In this document: positions 57,663-64,000 of the stretch, piece after piece | How positions within the stretch are numbered: the first letter of the stretch is position 1 | Layout: each line of letters opens with the position of its first letter | Assembly (NCBI GenBank): GCA_036346395.1 | Contig: CM070604.1 | Location: 51,983,003 to 52,047,002 of the forward strand | Direction: 5' to 3' | Length of the DNA stretch: 64,000 nucleotides | Source: Hsuehochloa calcarea | Taxonomy: Eukaryota; Streptophyta; Magnoliopsida; Poales; Poaceae | Notes under the pieces: model-generated | Databases searched by the model: none | The model's input: the letters and a program-made list of their open reading frames with translations, nothing else | What the model was told of the DNA's origin: nothing | Made by a program: the position numbers and the translations under genes

Positions 57663-60259
57663 CTACTCTAAGTAAATCTTGGTTGTGATTGCTGGGAGCT
57701 GCTTGCCAGATGATTCATGCAATTCATAGGTGAACTCTAGATCCATAAGCCGATGATTCTCTTTAGAGCGAACCATCGAGAAAGAAACTTTAACATTGTC
57801 CCCTTCATTTACTCTCAGAGGTGGAGTCAGCAAGAATACCTTGAAAAAAGAAGAGCAAATGTCTGTCGAATTTTGCCAGCCAACTATGGTCTATGAAATG
57901 ATATGCATTTCCATAATGACATAAGATATTGAAAGAACATGTTGTTTCGAATAAAAGCATTCATATGTAGACTGGTGTCATTGAAATAATCACAATTCAC
58001 TTTGATTAAGTATGGAATTTTGCTCTCTGCTCCAACGTAAGAAATTCACAAAAAGGACTTAGCGTCTTTTCTTCTCTTTACACGTTTCCTCTTTTATGTG
58101 TCAGCACGCACAAGTTGAGGAACAAAGAATTTATCATTTTAAAACTAAGGCTATAGCTGGTAACAAATTTCTGCAATGACAAAATAACTGATTATTCCAG
58201 CGAACCAACCTGCTGACCCCAGTGAGTCCCACCAGTCTCATCTGGAGCTGTGCTTAACTCAACTTCCTGAACTGCAGGGTTTTGCTTGTTACCCTGAAAG
58301 GTATTACAGAGAACAGTGAGCATCTCCCATTTGAGTAAAATGTAATTCTGTCACAACTCATGAGATGAACTGAGTAACAATTCAGTTTGACATACCCGAA
58401 AATGAACATCAAACCATCCAGCTAGTGCTGCTAATCTTGTTCTATCCTGGCTGATTGGTAATGTAACTTGCGCTCTAACTTCTCGAATCTCATCAACCGT
58501 TGCTGTCAAGCAATCAATTTCCTTAATGACAGCAGCTTGCCCTATAACTTGATTTGGATGAAGATTATTCCATATTGAAGACTGCAGAAGAATACAACCA
58601 TATGTACATTAAGAATGGGGGGAAAGGCACATAAAAACATTTATATACAACAATTAGGAACAAGTCCTTGAAAGAAGATAATACATTGATCCTATAGTGC
58701 ACATAGAAAACAAGTCATAAACTCAAAAAACCTGAAATTTACATCCATCTGTAGTCATGATTGATTAGAGAAATAAGTGCGCAAAAAATCTAGCTCTTAG
58801 TAACATCCAGGATAATTTTGGCATTAACCTGAAAACATAATTGATGCATCTTGACCTTTATCATGAATGAATTCTTGGTAGCCACTTAAAGCTAACAAAT
58901 ACGGTTACAAGATTTTGTTCACATTGCATTTTTGCACATGCAATCCAAAAGAACAACTCAAACATGCTGGCATTTGTACTGATTCAGACATACCTTGAAA
59001 TAGTATTTTTCATGTTCTGCACGATATGCCTTTGTCAAAACATTCATGTTCACCCCATAATAAGACTCGGTATCCTCAACAAATAGATTCCAGTCATTCA
59101 TAGCAATCTCAAAATCTTCCATCTTTTTGTCACCTAAACCACTTCTTATCGGTGCTAGCCACATCCGAGCATGACTAGGATACCTGCAAAAAAAATTGAC
59201 CTTACATTAGGTGCATCTGTGTTTTGATTACACCAACAACAGAATCAAAAGGGTATTGCCATCTTACAAAACAAAAATATTTCAGATCGCATATTTGTTA
59301 CTCTAACTTGCCGTATAGACTGATTGATCAGGCACAGGTAACAATCACGGTTCGCATTTGGCAGAATCAAAAGAGTGAACCCTAAATTCAATACTCATAT
59401 TGCCTATATTAGCACAGATAGAAGTATATATATATACATCCTTCACTTGACTTACATTACACCATCCAGCTTCAACCAACGGTCGCGTGCGCAAATGACG
59501 GAATCAAACATTGACTCTCTCAAGAGAAAGTAGCCCATCCACTCTGATATAATGATATCCACTGTCGTTCCAAAGAATAGACAGAAACAAAGTAATCAAT
59601 GCAAAATACATCATATATTCCATATTTTGATTAAAGATTTGAACTTTTTTTCCTTTTGAGATGATAAAGTCTTAGGCTCTGTGTTGTTCACATGGTTGGA
59701 ATGTCATCCCACCAGCCACACCAATCCCCCCCATCGATGCAGAAGCAAAGAACGATCAATCAAGACTCACCTTTCTCCGGCAGTATAACGTCCTCCATGG
59801 ACCCCTGTATCACCTCCACGATGTCCGCGACCCCGTTGGCGCGGGCGAGCTCGCGGGCGTGCTCCGCCATATTGGTCGCCTCCACGGCGTACACCTTCCT
59901 GGCGCCGGCCTGCGCGCTCCAGACGGCAAGGATGCCGCTCCCGGTGCCTACATCAAGAACCACCTGATAGATCCACCAAATCCATCAAATCGGAGCCCAA
60001 GATTGCAGCAAAGATCGAAATTTTAAGGGGTTGTGTGGGCGGAGAGGGATCTTCTCACCTTGCCGTGGAAGTGGGGAGCGTTGCGGAAGACGGCGGAGTG
60101 GTAGGCGTCCATGCGGACGCGGTCGCAGAGCATCTCCTTCTGGTGGTAGAGGTAGGAGTAGGTGCAGAAGTAGTTGGCAAAGTCGACTTCCTTGTCCACC
60201 ACGCCCGCGCCTCCGGCGGCTGAGGAGGCTGCGGCGGCACCGTTCGGGAGGGACGCCAT
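57663..60259 (-). CDS. PRMT10: Protein arginine methyltransferase 10, seven exons
   Basis: Exons on -: 60259-60059, 59963-59771, 59561-59456, 59183-58994, 58581-58396, 58293-58210 and 57839-57663. They sum to 1137 nt, 378 residues, with no stop and GT-AG introns throughout. The enzyme moves methyl groups from S-adenosylmethionine to arginine on proteins such as histone H4; plant PRMT10 is type I and in Arabidopsis affects flowering time. Motif I is VVLDVGTGSGIL (from residue 68); VYAVEATNMA follows. The double-E loop is SEWMGYFLLRESM and the THW loop GGTHWGQQ. The C-terminus ELHESSGKQLPAITTKIYLE ends at TAG. An Ala-rich N-terminus (MASLPNGAAAASSAAGG) precedes DKEVDFANYF. I chose the ATG at 60259 because it opens the family-like N-terminus. 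This is the best-preserved gene in the window. Confidence 0.95.
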
Positions 60260-60540
60260 GGGGAGAGAGGGAGGGCAGACGAGGGGTTTTCGCGTGTTTG
60301 GGGGAGGGGAGCTGCTAGCCTGCTAGGGTTTATGGAGCTGCGTTTTTTAAAGGGCGGTGACCATGAGCGTCCGCCCTCGGATTGTGCTTTGATTTTCGTG
60401 ATCTTGTTGATGTTATTAAATTTTAAATTTGGGAACGCGGTCCGAACGCTAGGTCCATACGTCACGTTCCGCTGTCCATTCGCAAATCTACATCGCTCCA
60501 ACACTCTACCCTGATATTACTGCGCCTCACCCCAACACTC
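60260..60540. promoter_or_regulatory. PRMT10 upstream region
   Basis: GC-rich 5' leader directly before the ATG. No obvious TATA box within 250 bp on -; a TATA-less housekeeping promoter is likely. Confidence 0.4.
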
Positions 60541-61500
60541 GGTTGAAAGACAATCCTGAATCCCCGATCTCCTCCACCCCCGCCCTCTTATTCCTCCCCG
60601 CAACGTACAGCGCCTTGCGACAAAACATCATGATTTGTTGTAGTTTGTAGCATCATGTTGTTGACATTGTACCCATACAAGCACTACCAACATCTGGACA
60701 AATCAGAAGTCCAGGTTTCTTTTTGAACAAAACGAATGTTGCGAAACATTGCGAAAAATGTTGCGGCATATTCAAAATAATATTGTGCACTGTTCTTTTA
60801 AATGTTGTGTATGTAAAAAAAACGTTGCATCTGTTGTAAAATAATATTTCATCAACACAAAAGCAATGTTGCGCATTGTTCACAGCTATGTTGTAATTTT
60901 TTTCTTCCATAATTTGACTGTACAAGCATCTACTTATAGACGATTTGGTAAAATTACAACACCATTGAAACATCCTGAAATACCTATTGCAACAACGTGA
61001 ATAATCTAATGCAACATGTCGGGGGCTTGCCTTTTCTTCTCCATCAGCCAAACCAACAACACTTATGGAGGCAACGACCAGCGATGGTGGCGTTCATCCG
61101 CCTCGAGGGAGCTCGCATAGGCTTGCGACTGTCAGCAGCTAAGCCAAGTTTGGCCCCGGTGAAGAGGGAGCTTGCAGAGGTGGGTGCAGAGCTCGTATGA
61201 CCTTGGAGCTCACGGATGCCATGTCTAGTGGTGGTTAAGCTTTGCTAATTCCGACGACGGAGTTCTCGTATGGAAGAAGACAGTGGGAGAGAGGGATGGA
61301 AGAAGAATGAAAAGCATGGAGGAGGAGAGAGGGAAAACTTTGTTCTGATATGGAAGAAAATAGCGGGAGGAGGATAAAGTCAAAACAAAAAAGCAAAAGG
61401 AACCCAGGGCGAGCATCCGATGCCATTATCGTTGGATGATAAGTCGAGTCGTCTGACGAGTAACGTCCTTCCGGACGTATGGTACCTATCAAATCCCTTT
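60541..61500. repeat. Repeat-like region with GCAACAT/ATGTTGC words
   Basis: Between about 60.63 and 61.02 kb, ATGTTGC, TGTTGC and their complements recur more than ten times in both senses, a pattern seen in transposon subterminal regions. The following 61.2-61.4 kb is purine-rich (GGAGGAGAGAGGG). No ends or transposase found. Confidence 0.4.
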
Positions 61501-62960
61501 AAATTTAGATATTGTTACCTTTATTCCGTCAATAGACAATTTAAGGATTTACTATTATGACATAGAGATATATATACACACATGAGATATCGAGAGATAT
61601 ATCATTAAATGCACATCTTTGCAGTGATAAATCTTCAATAATTTTTTATAAACCCAAACAAAAATTTGAGAATGTAAGTGAATTTTATGTTTCGATTGAT
61701 GCGTATATGTGCAACTGCTTGTCCCGACTTCATGCATTTAGGATGTCTCCAAACCTATATACACGAGGAATTTTTTTCGAGATCCTGAGTTGTTTCTTCT
61801 GTGTGGGCTATCCTGTCACAAGGGTGCGCACAGAGAACGGGAAAGCGATGCTACTATTCACGGTTCCATCCTCTCTTTCATCCAAATTTTGAGCAATCCG
61901 ATCCGGGTTTCTCTCCCCTACGGACTTGCAACTCATTCGTAGTGCGTTTTCAACATGTTTTTACATACGAGAAAATTCACAATATATCAATAAATAACTA
62001 TATTATTCACAATATATCACTTATTAAGTCCAGATTCACATATCAGTGAGACACTAGTTACACATTATAAAGATTTAAAGTTATTCAATGATATATATTA
62101 TAAAGAATTATCTCTTTACATATATAATTAATGTATGCTCTAACGCTTTAGACGTAGATGCATGTGATGTGAGTCCACACAAATCTTAAATTACATAGCT
62201 AGGTAGCATGATAAAGTACAAACAAATGTGTTGGCTTTTAACTTTAAAATACAAAGAAGTTAAAGGCATCTTTTCATTTTACTTTCTGTTTTAACATTTT
62301 ATGTATTTATATATGCTTTTATTTTTCCCTTTCTAATAATTTTTTCTCTTATTTTCCCTATCCTTACTCTTAACTATTAATCACTTTTTTCTGTATATAT
62401 CTCAATAGCTTTTGGCCCAGCGAGTGTCGTCGAGTTATGTTACTTAGTTACTACTAATAATATAAATGTGATTAAAATCAACACGATGGTGAAAATCGTG
62501 ATATGACTTCTCTCCTCGATTAGAAACCTAAAACAATATGCTAAAACCCTTTCAGACCTATGGTGGTCTTTTTGGTAAAACCACGGGCTGCCGCCTGCCG
62601 CTATAACTTTGTGATGGAATTTTGAGTTAAATAGAGAAACTATGTTCCTTAATTTGGTTCATCAAATCATATCATATGCCATTTGAGCTATAATTACTTT
62701 TAGTTGCAAATTGATCACTTATCAAACCACTGTCTAAATAATAGTCCAAACGTACGTACACACTGAAATAATCATTGCATTTTGCTATTAAACAGTATTT
62801 TATCTAAAAAAACATTGCATTAATCTATAATCTATACACTTCTTTTTGATTTGATTATTTTGCACACTTGGCTGCAAAAAACACTGAAGTTGGGGGAAGA
62901 AGTCGAGTCTTTTGGCTAGAGTGACACCATTTCGCGATGAAATAGTAAAAATAGCACATC
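61501..62960. other. AT-rich intergenic
   Basis: No supported gene or repeat boundary. Confidence 0.4.
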
Positions 62961-64000
62961 TTCCGCCGCTATGAATAAATTAACAAAAATGTCACCGGTG
63001 TCACGCTAAAAATGTATGATAGGAGACTTATCACACTATAGGGACACGATAGACCATGTGACGAGCTCTCATTCGACGTGAGCCGACCTTTCACGCCCTT
63101 CGCAATGGCAGGTGGCCTGCCCCATACGCATTTGCCGTTTGATGAGAACGCAGCAGGTTGGCTGCCGCTCGGTGTGGGAGGGGTAGGCCTCGCCGTAGCG
63201 CTTTGGGTGCCATTTTTATTTCGAGAGATGCTATTTTTGTTACACGATGGGGGAAAAAATCGAAGAAGTCTTTTTAACCACCCTCTCCATCTTGTGTACT
63301 GTCCGCTCGTGTCGCCGCTGCGCCCACCTCTGCCGCTGGCCATGTGGAAGCGCGCCACATCCCTCCTCCACCATCGTTCCGTCCTCGCCCACCGCTCCCC
63401 TGCGATCGTAGGAGTTGCCACCGCCTCCGTCTCCGCGGGTAACATCCGCCGCGCGCCGCCATCCCCTCTCTTCTTCTCTACCCTCGGTAACGTCAGGGAT
63501 AGCACTGGAGGGAGGAGCGCCGCCGATCATCGGTCGCCGTCGGAGAAGAAGGAAGCAGCAGGGGTGGGCGGGCGGCGTAGCATGGGATGAGGGGCGAAGG
63601 GGCGGCGTCGAATGTGGATGAGTGAGGGGATCGATTCTGGCTTTGGAAAGTTAGGGTTAACACAACACAATGGGCTGGGCTTTCAAGTTTGGGCCAAATG
63701 GACTGGACCGAAATGATAAATACGTGTCCTATATGTCTGAATTTTTTTTTTATGGATTTAATTTCATAGATGCTTCGAATACGTATTCGAACCGTGTTGG
63801 AGCTTTGTCCGTGTCTCTGACACGAACTCACCTGTTTCTAGTCGTGTCCATGCGTCAGAGATGCTACCCATGTATTGTTCTTATGATCTCGTCATTTGCT
63901 TTGAACTTTATGTGCACTTGTAATCTTCTAGGTTGTGAAAACTCTGTAATTTGGCATTTAGAATTTGCTAGATAGCTACTTTGTTAACCTTGCTGCATGC
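62961..64000. other. Unassigned, GC-rich centre
   Basis: Overlapping open frames on both strands at 63.0-63.6 kb lack domains and look compositional. No gene is called at the window edge. Confidence 0.35.

Noticed and set aside
62969..63590. 170-178-residue frames on both strands near the window end
   Set aside because: No recognised domain, antiparallel overlap, high GC; insufficient evidence for a gene.
1..64000. CRISPR array, bacterial operons or ribosome-binding sites
   Set aside because: All firm genes are spliced plant genes; repeats lack the regular repeat-spacer pattern of CRISPR.

Overview
This is a transposon-rich stretch of a grass (Poaceae) nuclear genome. The evidence is plant-type spliced genes with GT-AG introns, a peptide of the rice CDT1 cysteine-rich family, a plant PRMT10, a type-III plant DXS relic, a plastid-type Fe superoxide dismutase tail, and grass-type Copia/Gypsy LTRs and Mutator-like elements (MULEs). 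I cannot name the species.

Only a few host genes survive among the repeats. In order they are: an orphan exon 1 of a CDT1-like gene (19.76 kb), an intact two-exon CDT1-like gene (21.56-22.34 kb, +), the last three exons of an Fe superoxide dismutase (36.90-37.31 kb, -), a DXS3-like pseudogene with frameshifts, a stop and a lost C-terminus (50.5-55.2 kb, +), and a complete seven-exon PRMT10 (57.66-60.26 kb, -). From memory, rice chromosome 6 carries the same four genes side by side (PRMT10, DXS3, FSD, CDT1 around Os06g0142800-Os06g0143100). If so, this is a colinear block expanded by transposons, in which two of the four genes have decayed.

Layout. 0-2.3 kb: unassigned repeat sequence with a 28-30 bp minisatellite. 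2.3-10.7 kb: a decayed MULE with a transposase on + and a convergent plant-mobile-domain gene on -. 12.3-14.8 kb: a second relic of the same MULE family. 14.8-17.2 kb: unassigned, partly LTR-like. 17.75-19.15 kb: a deleted MULE of the same family with long inverted ends. 19.6-23.7 kb: the CDT1 locus. 23.7-26.5 kb: a solo Gypsy-type LTR with a perfect 5-bp target duplication. 26.5-28.5 kb: a decayed copy of the CDT1 3' flank. 28.55-36.52 kb: a short-LTR Copia element (A), with a second Copia (B) inside it. 36.9-37.3 kb: the SOD tail. 37.43-42.28 kb: a MULE with ~860-bp inverted ends and a perfect 9-bp target duplication, carrying a GRF-type zinc-finger gene fragment. 42.5-48.1 kb: LTR fragments and solo LTRs. 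49.8-50.45 kb: a satellite-like tandem array. Then come the DXS3 pseudogene, an AT-rich microsatellite zone, PRMT10, and mostly unassigned sequence to the end.

The strongest structural calls rest on exact features read in the sequence: the ACGCG and GGCATTTCG target duplications, the long inverted ends, splice sites that keep frame, and a single LTR lying between a primer-binding site and a polypurine tract. Family names come from recognised motifs, not from a search.
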